Position numbers and translations under genes: made by a program. This document shows positions 51,976 through 59,471 of a stretch of 64,000 bases of DNA, in pieces. Where the stretch lies: assembly GCA_018374635.1 (NCBI GenBank), contig JAHAEW010000006.1, forward strand, positions 1 to 64,000, given 5' to 3'. The DNA is from Clostridiales bacterium. GTDB lineage: Bacteria; Bacillota; Clostridia; Oscillospirales; Oscillospiraceae. How positions within the stretch are numbered: position 1 is the stretch's first letter; every line of letters begins with the position of its first letter. The notes beneath the pieces were generated by a model. It searched no databases. It saw only the letters and a program-made list of their open reading frames with translations, and was not told the origin of the DNA.

Positions 51976-52625
51976 ACCGGTGGAGGCAGGTCCTTCTGGA
52001 TCTCCTCTTTCCGCCCCGCTGCGTCTTCTGCGGCAGGCTGCTGGAAGAGGGGGAGGGCATCTGTCCCCACTGCGTCCGGGCGCTGCCCTATACCCATGGG
52101 ACGGGGGCGGAGCAGCGGGGCGAGGGGATCACCCTGGCGGTCTCGCCCCTCCGGTACGAGGGGGTGGTGCGCCAGTCCATCCGCCGCTACAAGTTCGAGG
52201 GGCGCAGATGGTATGCCCGGACCTACGGCGGGCTGATGGCGGCGTGCGTCCGGGAACATCTGGACGGGCGTTTTGACGCGCTGACCTGGGTGCCCCTGTC
52301 CGAGCGCCGCCGGAAGGAGCGGGGCTATGACCAGGCCCTTCTCCTGGCCCGGGCCGTGGGGGAACACCTGGGGATGGAGCCGGAGGAAGTTTTGTGCAAA
52401 ATGCGCCACACACAGGCCCAGTCGGGCCTTTTGGACGGGGCGGCGCGCCGGGAGAATGTGCGGGACGCTTACCGGTGCATCCGGCCCGGGCAGGTGTCCG
52501 GGCGGCGTTTTCTGCTGGTGGATGACGTGATCACCACCGGCTCCACGCTGGCCGCCTGCGCGGCGGTATTGCGCCAGGCGGGCGCGGCCGATGTGGTCTG
52601 CGTGACGGCGGCCCGTGCCCATTGA
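51972..52625 (+). CDS. ComF-family phosphoribosyltransferase-like protein
   Basis: The 217-residue protein has the ComF N-terminal zinc module (CVFCGRLL near 17-24 and CPHCVRAL near 31-38) and a PRTase-type domain with VPLSERRRKERGYDQALLLA near 100-119 and LLVDDVITTGSTL near 178-190. ComF is needed for DNA uptake in some Firmicutes, and PRTase activity has not been shown. The start is TTG at 51972 with GGAGGA six bases upstream, overlapping the RHH gene by four bases. Confidence 0.88.
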   Translation: MNRWRQVLLDLLFPPRCVFCGRLLEEGEGICPHCVRALPYTHGTGAEQRGEGITLAVSPLRYEGVVRQSIRRYKFEGRRWYARTYGGLMAACVREHLDGRFDALTWVPLSERRRKERGYDQALLLARAVGEHLGMEPEEVLCKMRHTQAQSGLLDGAARRENVRDAYRCIRPGQVSGRRFLLVDDVITTGSTLAACAAVLRQAGAADVVCVTAARAH

Positions 52626-52669
52626 CGGAAGAGTGGTTGAAATATCCGAAAAACTTATGAAAAATCCTG

Positions 52670-52698
52670 TTGAAATACGGGAGAAATGTCTTTATAAT
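52670..52698 (+). promoter_or_regulatory. mreB promoter
   Basis: TTGAAA (52670-52675), 17 bases, TATAAT (52693-52698). Confidence 0.8.
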
Positions 52699-52729
52699 GT
52701 TAGACAGACTTTAAATAGGTGATTTAGGA

Positions 52730-53806
52730 ATGGAATTTTGGGCAAACTTTAAAGAAAAGTTTAAGAGACTTCGAGGTGTGGGTATGTTCAGCAAGGATAT
52801 CGGCATTGATTTGGGTACGGCGTCGATTCTGGTGTATGTGGCCGGAAAGGGCGTTGTGCTCCGCGAGCCCTCTGTGGTGGCCCTGCACAAGGACACCGGC
52901 AAGCTGCTCAAGGTGGGCACTGAGGCTCAGCAGATGCTGGGCAAGACCCCTGGCAATATTGTTGCCATCCGTCCCCTGCGGGAGGGCGTGATCTCCGACT
53001 ATGATATGACCGAGCGGATGCTCAAGGAGTTCATCCGCAAGGTGACCTCCTTCCGGCTCTTCAAGCCCCGCATCGTCATCTGCGTGCCCTCCGGCATCAC
53101 CGAGGTGGAGGAGCGCGCCGTTATCGACGCGGGCATCCAGGCCGGCGCCCGCCGGGTCTACCTCATCGAGGAGCCGGTGGCGGCCGCCATCGGCGCGGGC
53201 ATCGACATCACCCGGCCTGACGGCCATATGATCGTGGACATCGGCGGCGGCACCTCCGACATCGCCGTCATCTCCCTGAGCGGCATCGTGGAGTCCACCT
53301 CTATCAAGATCGCCGGCGATCAGTTTGACGAGGCCATCATCAAGTATATCCGCCGCAAGCACAACGTCCTCATCGGCGAGCGCACCGCGGAGGAGCTGAA
53401 GATGAAGATCGGCTGTGTGTTCCCCCGTCCCGAGGAGCAGTCCATCGAGATCAAGGGCCGCTGCCTGATGACCGGCCTGCCGAGGGTGTTCACCGTCACC
53501 TCCAGCGAGATGATCGAGGCCTTTGAGGAGCCCGCCACCCGCATTCTGGAGGCCATCCACGGCGTGCTGGAGCGCACGCCCCCCGAACTGGTGGCCGACA
53601 TCGCCACCAACGGCATCGTCATGACCGGCGGCGGAAGCCTGCTGTGGGGCTTTGACAAGCTGATCGAGTCCCACACCGGCATCGAGACCTATGTGGCGGA
53701 CGACGCCATCTCCTGTGTGGCCTACGGCACCGGCAAGAGCCTGGAGACCATCGGGGATATGCAGGACGGCACCATCAACCTGTCCCGCCGCAAGCAGATG
53801 AACTGA
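52730..53806 (+). CDS. mreB: MreB-family cell-shape actin
   Basis: The 358-residue protein forms filaments that guide wall synthesis. It has the MreB phosphate-1 loop IGIDLGTASILVYV near 24-37, IVDIGGGTSDIAVISL near 168-183 and the adenosine-site VMTGGGSLLWG near 300. Two starts are each preceded by a good ribosome site: ATG 52730 (AGGTGAT) and ATG 52784 (GAGGTG). The first adds an 18-residue basic, amphipathic arm (MEFWANFKEKFKRLRGVG) comparable to the membrane-binding arm of some MreBs. No mreC or mreD follows. Confidence 0.93.
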   Translation: MEFWANFKEKFKRLRGVGMFSKDIGIDLGTASILVYVAGKGVVLREPSVVALHKDTGKLLKVGTEAQQMLGKTPGNIVAIRPLREGVISDYDMTERMLKEFIRKVTSFRLFKPRIVICVPSGITEVEERAVIDAGIQAGARRVYLIEEPVAAAIGAGIDITRPDGHMIVDIGGGTSDIAVISLSGIVESTSIKIAGDQFDEAIIKYIRRKHNVLIGERTAEELKMKIGCVFPRPEEQSIEIKGRCLMTGLPRVFTVTSSEMIEAFEEPATRILEAIHGVLERTPPELVADIATNGIVMTGGGSLLWGFDKLIESHTGIETYVADDAISCVAYGTGKSLETIGDMQDGTINLSRRKQMN

Positions 53807-53815
53807 ACTTGACCG

Positions 53816-53851
53816 AAAAGGGCGCCGTACAGGGGGTATGGCGCCCTTTTC
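53816..53851 (+). terminator. mreB terminator
   Basis: An 11-bp stem (53816-53826 / 53840-53850), followed by CGTCC; a T-run is contained in the stem end. Confidence 0.75.
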
Positions 53852-53896
53852 GTCCTGTCAACACATACCGTTCAGATCAAAAGGAGGAACGCCATC

Positions 53897-55075
53897 ATGC
53901 AAAACTTTACGTACTATACCCCCACCCGAGTGGTCTTTGGCAAGGGAGAAGTGGAGCGGGTCGGGGAACTGCTGCGCGCCGAGGGGGCCGGCAAGGTCCT
54001 CATCCACTATGGCGGGGAGAGCGCCCGCCGCTCCGGCCTGCTGGAGCGGGTGGAACGGGCGGTGAAGGACCGGGGGATCGAGTTTGTCTCCCTGGGGGGC
54101 GTGGTCCCAAACCCCCGGCTCTCCAAGGTGCGGGAAGGCATTGCCCTGGCCCGGGCGGAGGGCGTGGATTTCATCCTGGCCGTGGGCGGCGGCAGCGTCA
54201 TCGACTCGGCCAAGGCCATCGGCTACGGCATCCCCTACGAGGGGGACGTGTGGGACTTTTACAGCGGCGCGGCCCAGCCGGAGCGGGTCTGCCCGGTGGG
54301 CGCGGTGCTCACCCTTTCGGCCGCCGGAAGCGAGATGAGCAACTCCTCCGTCATCACGGATGAGGAGCACGGGCTCAAGTGGGGGCTCAACAACGATATC
54401 TGCCGCTGCCGCTTCGCGGTGATGGACCCGGAGCTCACCTATACCCTGCCGCCCTATCAGACCGCCTGCGGCGTGGTGGACATCCTGATGCACACCATGG
54501 AGCGCTACTTCACCCATGAGCGGGACACCGCCCTCACCGACGAGCTGGCCGAGGGGCTGATGCGCACCGTGATGGAGTGCGGGCGCAAGGCCATGCGGGA
54601 CCCGGAGGACTATAATGCCCGGGCCCAGATCATGTGGGCGGGCAGCCTCTCCCACAACGGCCTGACGGGATGTGGGACCGTGGGGGACTGGGCCAGCCAC
54701 CGCATGGAGCACGAGCTCAGCGCCCGGTTCGACGTGGCCCATGGCGCGGGACTTGCCGCCATCTGGGGGAGCTGGGCGCGCTACGTCTACCGGGAGGAGC
54801 CCGAGCGCTTTGCCCAGTTCGCGGTCAAGGTGATGGGCTGCCCCAATGACTTCCGTGATCCGGAAAAGACCGCCCTGGCCGGGATCGAGGCCATGGAGCG
54901 CTATTACCGGGAGATCGGCATGCCGACCTCGGTGCGGGAGCTGGGACACGATCTCAATGAGAGTGAGATCCAGCTGCTGGCTGGGAAATGCGCCCGCCGC
55001 AACCCCGGTCTGGGCGGCTTTCGGTCCCTGAGTCAGGACGATATGATCCAGATTTTCCGCATGGCCCGCGGATAA
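53897..55075 (+). CDS. Iron-containing alcohol dehydrogenase, butanol-dehydrogenase-like
   Basis: The 392-residue protein has the BDH/YqdH-type iron-ADH features: TPTRVVFGKGEVERVGELL near 9-27, VGGGSVIDSAKAIG near 95-108, LSAAGSEMSNSSVIT near 137-151 and metal ligands in VVDILMHTMERYF near 194-206 and ARFDVAHGAGLAAIW near 276-290. It should reduce a C4-like aldehyde with NAD(P)H. AAAAGGAGG precedes the ATG at 53897. It is only distantly like the EutG-type enzyme at 27366. Confidence 0.9.
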   Translation: MQNFTYYTPTRVVFGKGEVERVGELLRAEGAGKVLIHYGGESARRSGLLERVERAVKDRGIEFVSLGGVVPNPRLSKVREGIALARAEGVDFILAVGGGSVIDSAKAIGYGIPYEGDVWDFYSGAAQPERVCPVGAVLTLSAAGSEMSNSSVITDEEHGLKWGLNNDICRCRFAVMDPELTYTLPPYQTACGVVDILMHTMERYFTHERDTALTDELAEGLMRTVMECGRKAMRDPEDYNARAQIMWAGSLSHNGLTGCGTVGDWASHRMEHELSARFDVAHGAGLAAIWGSWARYVYREEPERFAQFAVKVMGCPNDFRDPEKTALAGIEAMERYYREIGMPTSVRELGHDLNESEIQLLAGKCARRNPGLGGFRSLSQDDMIQIFRMARG

Positions 55076-55083
55076 TAGGGCAC

Positions 55084-55129
55084 AATACCATCGTTTCCCC
55101 GGAGTTTTGGGGGAAACGATGGTATTCTT
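55084..55129 (+). terminator. Terminator after the second alcohol dehydrogenase gene
   Basis: A 17-bp perfect stem (55084-55100 / 55110-55126). Confidence 0.9.
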
Positions 55130-55157
55130 GCGTATGATGGAAAACTTGCAAAAAGAG

Positions 55158-55187
55158 CTTGCATTTTGCAAGAGAACGTGCTAAATT
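55158..55187 (+). promoter_or_regulatory. aspA promoter with palindrome on the -35
   Basis: TTGCAT (55159-55164), 17 bases, TAAATT (55182-55187). CTTGCA-TTT-TGCAAG (55158-55172) is a perfect palindrome over the -35, and another CTTGCA lies at 55145-55150. Confidence 0.7.
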
Positions 55188-55250
55188 AGAGGCGACGAAA
55201 GAAAAGCTGCATTCACAGTGCAGAAAAACAGGAAGAGGAGCGAGTATTCC

Positions 55251-56693
55251 ATGACAGACAAGCAGCGTGCGGAGTTCGAGCATGGGCCCTACCGTTCGGA
55301 GCATGACTCCATCGGCGAGCGTGCGGTCCCCCGGGATGTGTACTACGGCGTGCAGTCCCTGCGGGCGGTGGAAAACTTCCCTATCACCGGCTTGACCATG
55401 CACCGGGAGATCATCAACTCCATTGCCGAGATCAAGAAGGCATCCGCCATCACCAACTATGAGATCGGCCTGCTGGACAAGAAGGTGGCCGATGCCATTG
55501 TCCGGGCCTGTGAGGAGATCGTGGAGGGCAGCCTCCATGAGGAGTTCATCGTGGACCCCATCCAGGGCGGCGCGGGCACCAGCCTGAACATGAACGCCAA
55601 CGAGGTCATTGCCAACCGGGCCATCGAGCTGCTGGGTGGGGAGAAGGGAGACTACACCCTGGTCAACCCCAACGACCATGTCAACTGCGGCCAGTCCACC
55701 AACGATGTGTTCCCCTCCGCCGGAAAGCTGGCGGTGCTCAAGCTGCTGGTCCGGGCCCAGATCCAGCTGGAACGGCTCCACACCGCCCTCTTGCAGAAGG
55801 CGGAGGAGTTTGACGATGTGATCAAAATGGGCCGCACCCAGATGCAGGACGCCGTGCCCATCCGCCTGGGCCAGGAATTCCGGGCGTACAGCGAGGCCAT
55901 CCGCCGGGATATTGCCCGCTTCGAGCGGGCGATGGACGAGATGCGCTGCCTGAACATGGGCGGCACCGCCATCGGCACCGGACTGAATGCCGACGAGCAG
56001 TATCTCCGCCGCATCGTGCCCAACCTCTCCAAAGTGTCCGGCCTGCGGCTGGTCCAGGCCTTCAATCTCATTGACGCCACCCAAAACCTGGACGAGTTTG
56101 TGGCGGTCTCCGGTGCGGTCAAGACATGCGCGGTAAACCTCTCCAAGATGTCCAACGACCTGCGGCTTATGTCATCCGGGCCCCGCTGCGGCTTTGGGGA
56201 GATCAACCTGCCGCCCCGCCAGAACGGCTCCTCCATCATGCCCGGCAAGGTCAATCCGGTCATCCCCGAGGTGGTCAATCAGGTGGCCTTCAACATCATG
56301 GGCAACGACCTGACCATCACCATGGCGGCCGAGGCCGGCCAGCTGGAGCTCAACGCTTTTGAGCCCATCATCTTCTGGAACCTGACTCACGCCGTGGAGT
56401 TCCTGACCTATGCGGTGAGTACGCTGGTGGACAACTGCATCCAGGGCATCACCGCCAACCGGGAGCGGTGCAGAGAGATGGTGGAAAACTCCGTGGGCAT
56501 CATCACTGCCATCTGCCCCCATGTGGGCTATGAGGCGGCCGCCAAGGTGGCCAAGAAGGCCATCCAGAGCGGCCGCAGCGTCCGGGCCATCACCATTGAG
56601 GAGGGACTGCTGGACGAGGAGACCCTGAACAGGATCCTGGACCCCTATGCCATGACCGAGCCCGGTATCCCTGCGAAAGAGCTGCTGGATTGA
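55251..56693 (+). CDS. aspA: Aspartate ammonia-lyase
   Basis: The 480-residue protein belongs to the fumarase/aspartase superfamily. Aspartase-type features are VPRDVYYGVQSLRAVENFP near 24-42, GGAGTSLNMNANEVIANRA near 106-124, HVNCGQSTNDVFPSA near 142-156 and the signature GSSIMPGKVNPVIPEVVNQ near 326-344. It converts aspartate to fumarate and ammonia, useful in anaerobic fumarate respiration or nitrogen release. GAGGAG lies about 10 bases before the ATG at 55251, and earlier in-frame codons lack a site. Confidence 0.93.
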   Translation: MTDKQRAEFEHGPYRSEHDSIGERAVPRDVYYGVQSLRAVENFPITGLTMHREIINSIAEIKKASAITNYEIGLLDKKVADAIVRACEEIVEGSLHEEFIVDPIQGGAGTSLNMNANEVIANRAIELLGGEKGDYTLVNPNDHVNCGQSTNDVFPSAGKLAVLKLLVRAQIQLERLHTALLQKAEEFDDVIKMGRTQMQDAVPIRLGQEFRAYSEAIRRDIARFERAMDEMRCLNMGGTAIGTGLNADEQYLRRIVPNLSKVSGLRLVQAFNLIDATQNLDEFVAVSGAVKTCAVNLSKMSNDLRLMSSGPRCGFGEINLPPRQNGSSIMPGKVNPVIPEVVNQVAFNIMGNDLTITMAAEAGQLELNAFEPIIFWNLTHAVEFLTYAVSTLVDNCIQGITANRERCREMVENSVGIITAICPHVGYEAAAKVAKKAIQSGRSVRAITIEEGLLDEETLNRILDPYAMTEPGIPAKELLD

Positions 56694-56713
56694 GCGGCGT
56701 GCGGTAAAAATAG

Positions 56714-56747
56714 ACGGAGCGCCTCCCCGTGTGGGGAGGCGCTCCGT
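56714..56747. terminator. aspA terminator hairpin
   Basis: A 15-bp perfect stem (56714-56728 / 56733-56747), GTGT loop, between convergent aspA and the BclA-like gene. Confidence 0.85.
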
Positions 56748-56760
56748 GCATTTGAACTGG

Positions 56761-57315
56761 TCAGCTCAGTTTGCGGATCAGTATGGAGCCATTGAGGAAG
56801 GTGCTGCCTGCGGTATCGGTGACCAGAGTCAGCGTGGTAGTGCAGGAGCTGGTCAGCGCAGTGGTGTTGGCCAGCAGCACAGGCTTTCCGCTGGTGGCAA
56901 TAAAGCTGCTTACCAGGGAGCCGGGAACAGGGGCGCCGTTAGCATAGAGCTGGGTGCTGGTCAGCGTGGGGATGGCCGAAGAAGCCGCGTTGACCGTGTA
57001 GTGCACTTCATAGCTGCCGGGTTGGGTAAGGATGAAGTCGCCGGAACCTGCCGTATGGGTGATCTCAGTCCCCAGAACCATCTGGTTGGTGGGAAACGTA
57101 AGGGAAGAGCCGGCAGAGGCCGGAGTCTGAGCCGCCGGAGCGATGGCGTAGAGCGCCTGAGGCGCGGGAGCGGTTCCGGTGGGGCCGGGATCTGAAACGG
57201 TGCTCACCGTGCATGGCTCTGGCCCAGGACAGGGACAGGCCGGGGGACAGCACGAGGGCGGGCAGGCGGGGGGAGGACATCCAAAACGGAAGCGCTTGTT
57301 CTGGTATACATTCAT
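56761..57315 (-). CDS. BclA-like surface protein with Cys-Pro-rich N terminus
   Basis: The 184-residue protein starts with RFRFGCPPPACPPSCCPPAC (seven Cys before residue 36), a Pro/Thr/Ala linker, and a C-terminal beta-sandwich (about 55-184) like the TNF-fold tail of exosporium glycoprotein BclA: FILTQPGSYEVHYTVNA and LANTTALTSSCTTTLTLV. There is no signal peptide, as for many spore-surface proteins. GGAGG precedes the ATG at 57315 by about 10 bases. A spore coat or exosporium role is inferred. Confidence 0.78.
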   Translation of the reverse strand: MNVYQNKRFRFGCPPPACPPSCCPPACPCPGPEPCTVSTVSDPGPTGTAPAPQALYAIAPAAQTPASAGSSLTFPTNQMVLGTEITHTAGSGDFILTQPGSYEVHYTVNAASSAIPTLTSTQLYANGAPVPGSLVSSFIATSGKPVLLANTTALTSSCTTTLTLVTDTAGSTFLNGSILIRKLS

Positions 57316-57435
57316 TGGGTATAACCTCCGCAGTATCCTATGCTCCGGTGTGCGGAGAGGTGCCAGCCGGGGATGCGCCCGGTATGACCAGGCTGGAAGG
57401 AGGCTTAAATATTCCTTAAATCCAGGGGCAGCTAC

Positions 57436-57464
57436 TTGCGCAGTTAGGGCAAAAGGTATAAAAT
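57436..57464 (+). promoter_or_regulatory. Promoter of the 57499 gene
   Basis: TTGCGC (57436-57441), 17 bases, TAAAAT (57459-57464). Confidence 0.6.
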
Positions 57465-57498
57465 GAAGCCAGCTTAAGGGAACAGGAGGTCATGATAT

Positions 57499-57873
57499 AT
57501 GGCGCTTTTTGATGATTTGAAGGTAAAAGCTGTGGAGTTGACCCAGGTCGGTATGGCCAAATCCAAGCAGCTGGCGGAAATCGCCCGGCTGAGCCTGGCC
57601 AGCACCGGCGAGGAGGATAATATCCGCAAGGCCTATATTGAGATTGGAAAACTTTACTATGCAGAACGGGGCATGGCGCCGGAGGCCGCTTACACATCTC
57701 TGTGTGAGAAGATCACTGCGGCCAAGATCAACATTGAGGAAAACAAGGCCCGGATCGCCCAGCTGAAGGAAGAGGGCAGCATCAAAGACAGCGAGGTCGC
57801 CGCCGTGGTGGAGACTGAGATTCCCTCGGAGGAGCCGGTCACGACGGTAGAATCCGAGAAGGAAGAGAAGTAA
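57499..57873 (+). CDS. Small helical protein, hypothetical
   Basis: The 124-residue protein is mostly helical (ALFDDLKVKAVELTQVGMAK at the start, coiled-coil-like KITAAKINIEENKARIAQLK near 75-95) with an acidic, low-complexity tail. AGGAGG precedes the ATG at 57499. It resembles the small helical proteins that sit beside zinc-ribbon proteins in Clostridia. No function is recognised. Confidence 0.65.
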   Translation: MALFDDLKVKAVELTQVGMAKSKQLAEIARLSLASTGEEDNIRKAYIEIGKLYYAERGMAPEAAYTSLCEKITAAKINIEENKARIAQLKEEGSIKDSEVAAVVETEIPSEEPVTTVESEKEEK

Positions 57874-57901
57874 ATGTTCACTCCGGCCCGGAATCCATAG
57901 A

Positions 57902-57935
57902 GAAAGCCCCTGATGGTACGCCATCAGGGGCTTTC
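57902..57935. terminator. Bidirectional terminator
   Basis: A 15-bp perfect stem (57902-57916 / 57921-57935) between convergent genes. Confidence 0.85.
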
Positions 57936-57969
57936 AACCCGTATTCAGACTGAATGGAATGAGAGAATG

Positions 57970-58875
57970 TTACAGGATGTGGCGGCCGTAGACATAGACG
58001 CGGCTGTAATAGCCGGAATTCAGGTTGTCGATCTTGACCGTATATGTATTGGTGGAGGCGTGAATGAACTGGCCGCCGCCGATGTAGATGCCCACATGGG
58101 AGACCGGCTTGGTGGTGTTGGCCTTGAAAAAGACCAGATCGCCGGGCTGAAGCTGGCTCTTGGAGACGGAAGCACCATTGGCTAGCTGATCGGTGGCGGT
58201 GCGGTTGAGGGTCACGCCAAAGTGGGCATAGACATACTTGGTAAAGCCGGAGCAGTCAAAGGAGTTGGGGCCGTTTCCGCCGTACACATAGGGAGTGCCC
58301 AGGAACTGCTTGGCGTAGGCAACCACCTGCTCCCCCATGCTGGAGGAGGCGGCTGCCGTGGTCTCGCTGCCGCGGGAGGTGGTCTCCTTGGTGGTGATCA
58401 TGTAATCGCTGCTGACATAGCCGGTCTTGCCGTTGTAATCGACCTTATACCAGCCGCCGTCCACACCGATGATCTTGACAACAGCGCCGTCGGCCAAGGA
58501 GGCGACCTTGGAGGAAGAGGTGGAGGGGGCGCTGCGCATATTCAGCGAGGAGCCGCCGGCATTGACCTTACCGTAGCCGATGGCGGCATCCGCCTTCTGA
58601 GAAATGGTGAGGTATTCGCCGGACATATAGCCCTGCACAGATTCGTAGTCCACTTTGTACCAGTTGTTCCCGGCGTCTTCCAGCACGATGACGGCATCGC
58701 CCTCGGAGGCGGTGGCCAGGATCGCGGAGTCGGTGCTGGCGGCGGAACGCAGGCGGAGTGCGTCGGCCTGAACGGTGCCAACGCCCATGCTGGCAGCGGC
58801 AGCGCTCACCAGACAGGCACAGGAAACCGCCGCGGTGACGGCCATAACGCGCAGGAACTTCACAGGCTGTATCAT
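57970..58875 (-). CDS. Secreted NlpC/P60 (C40) wall hydrolase with two SH3-like domains
   Basis: The 301-residue protein has a signal peptide (about 1-30), two bacterial SH3 domains (about 35-90 and 100-160; LRLRSAASTDS and LNMRSAPSTSS starts), a Ser/Thr linker, and a C40 peptidase domain (about 185-301) with Cys in NSFDCSGFT, His in VSHVGIYIGGG and the third polar residue in FIHAST. It should cut peptidoglycan stem peptides. GGAGG lies about nine bases before the ATG at 58875; an upstream extension lacks a site. Confidence 0.92.
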   Translation of the reverse strand: MIQPVKFLRVMAVTAAVSCACLVSAAAASMGVGTVQADALRLRSAASTDSAILATASEGDAVIVLEDAGNNWYKVDYESVQGYMSGEYLTISQKADAAIGYGKVNAGGSSLNMRSAPSTSSSKVASLADGAVVKIIGVDGGWYKVDYNGKTGYVSSDYMITTKETTSRGSETTAAASSSMGEQVVAYAKQFLGTPYVYGGNGPNSFDCSGFTKYVYAHFGVTLNRTATDQLANGASVSKSQLQPGDLVFFKANTTKPVSHVGIYIGGGQFIHASTNTYTVKIDNLNSGYYSRVYVYGRHIL

Positions 58876-58959
58876 CGGTATAATCCTCCATTCAGTCAAA
58901 TGCTGCCCGAAGGCAGTCCGTTTATCTTCTCATTCGTTTGGCACTTGGGTGGGTGGGGG

Positions 58960-59250
58960 TTATTTGTTGGAGAGGGCACGCTCCAGCCAGACGGCGGCCA
59001 CATCCATGGCGGCGTAGAGGCTGTCCTTCTCGCTTTTCTTAACGACACGGTCCCGGCTCTTCAAATCGGGATCCGTGAGCTGAAGCTGGACCACGACCTT
59101 GCTGGCCACATCCAGATCCTTGACCTTTTTGGTACTCATGACCTGCATCATGATGATATATTTATCGGCCATGCTTCCGTAATAGATCAGATTGTCTTTC
59201 CGGCGAAGGGGATGGCCCTTATAGACCAGAGGAAACTTTTCGTCTGCCAT
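58960..59250 (-). CDS. Conserved hypothetical protein
   Basis: The 96-residue protein is soluble with a beta-rich first half (KFPLVYKGHPLRRKDNLIYY) and a helical end (LYAAMDVAAVWLERAL). AGGAGG precedes the ATG at 59250, and TTGACA/TACAAT with a 17-base spacer lies at 59296-59324. It is upstream of the NlpC/P60 gene on the same strand with an 84-base gap. No family is recognised. Confidence 0.7.
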   Translation of the reverse strand: MADEKFPLVYKGHPLRRKDNLIYYGSMADKYIIMMQVMSTKKVKDLDVASKVVVQLQLTDPDLKSRDRVVKKSEKDSLYAAMDVAAVWLERALSNK

Positions 59251-59295
59251 TCTGTGCCTCCTGAAAATAAATTAAAAATTAAAAACTGTAACCGA

Positions 59296-59324
59296 ATTGT
59301 AACACATTGTTTCTGAGTTGTCAA
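59296..59324 (-). promoter_or_regulatory. Promoter of the 58960-59250 gene
   Basis: On the minus strand, TTGACA (59319-59324), 17 bases, TACAAT (59296-59301). Confidence 0.8.
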
Positions 59325-59410
59325 ATTCTTATTTTATGTCAAGTATACCGCTGAGAGAACAAACAGGACGGAAAGCCTGAGAAGGGATGGGAAAAAGAGA
59401 GACATTATGT

Positions 59411-59461
59411 CAATAAAAACGAACGCGGCCCTGTCTGCTTTGGACGGAGCCGCGTTCGTTT
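59411..59461 (-). terminator. Terminator for the GT-C gene
   Basis: A 13-bp stem (59417-59429 / 59449-59461), followed on the minus strand by a T-run then ATTG. Confidence 0.8.
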
Positions 59462-59471
59462 GGGAAAGGAA

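Noticed and set aside
57325..57364. A sigma-K-like promoter (AC, 17 bases, CATAGGATA on the minus strand) before the BclA-like gene
   Set aside because: The predicted start would cut through the ribosome site GGAGG at 57325-57330, so translation would fail; chance similarity is more likely.
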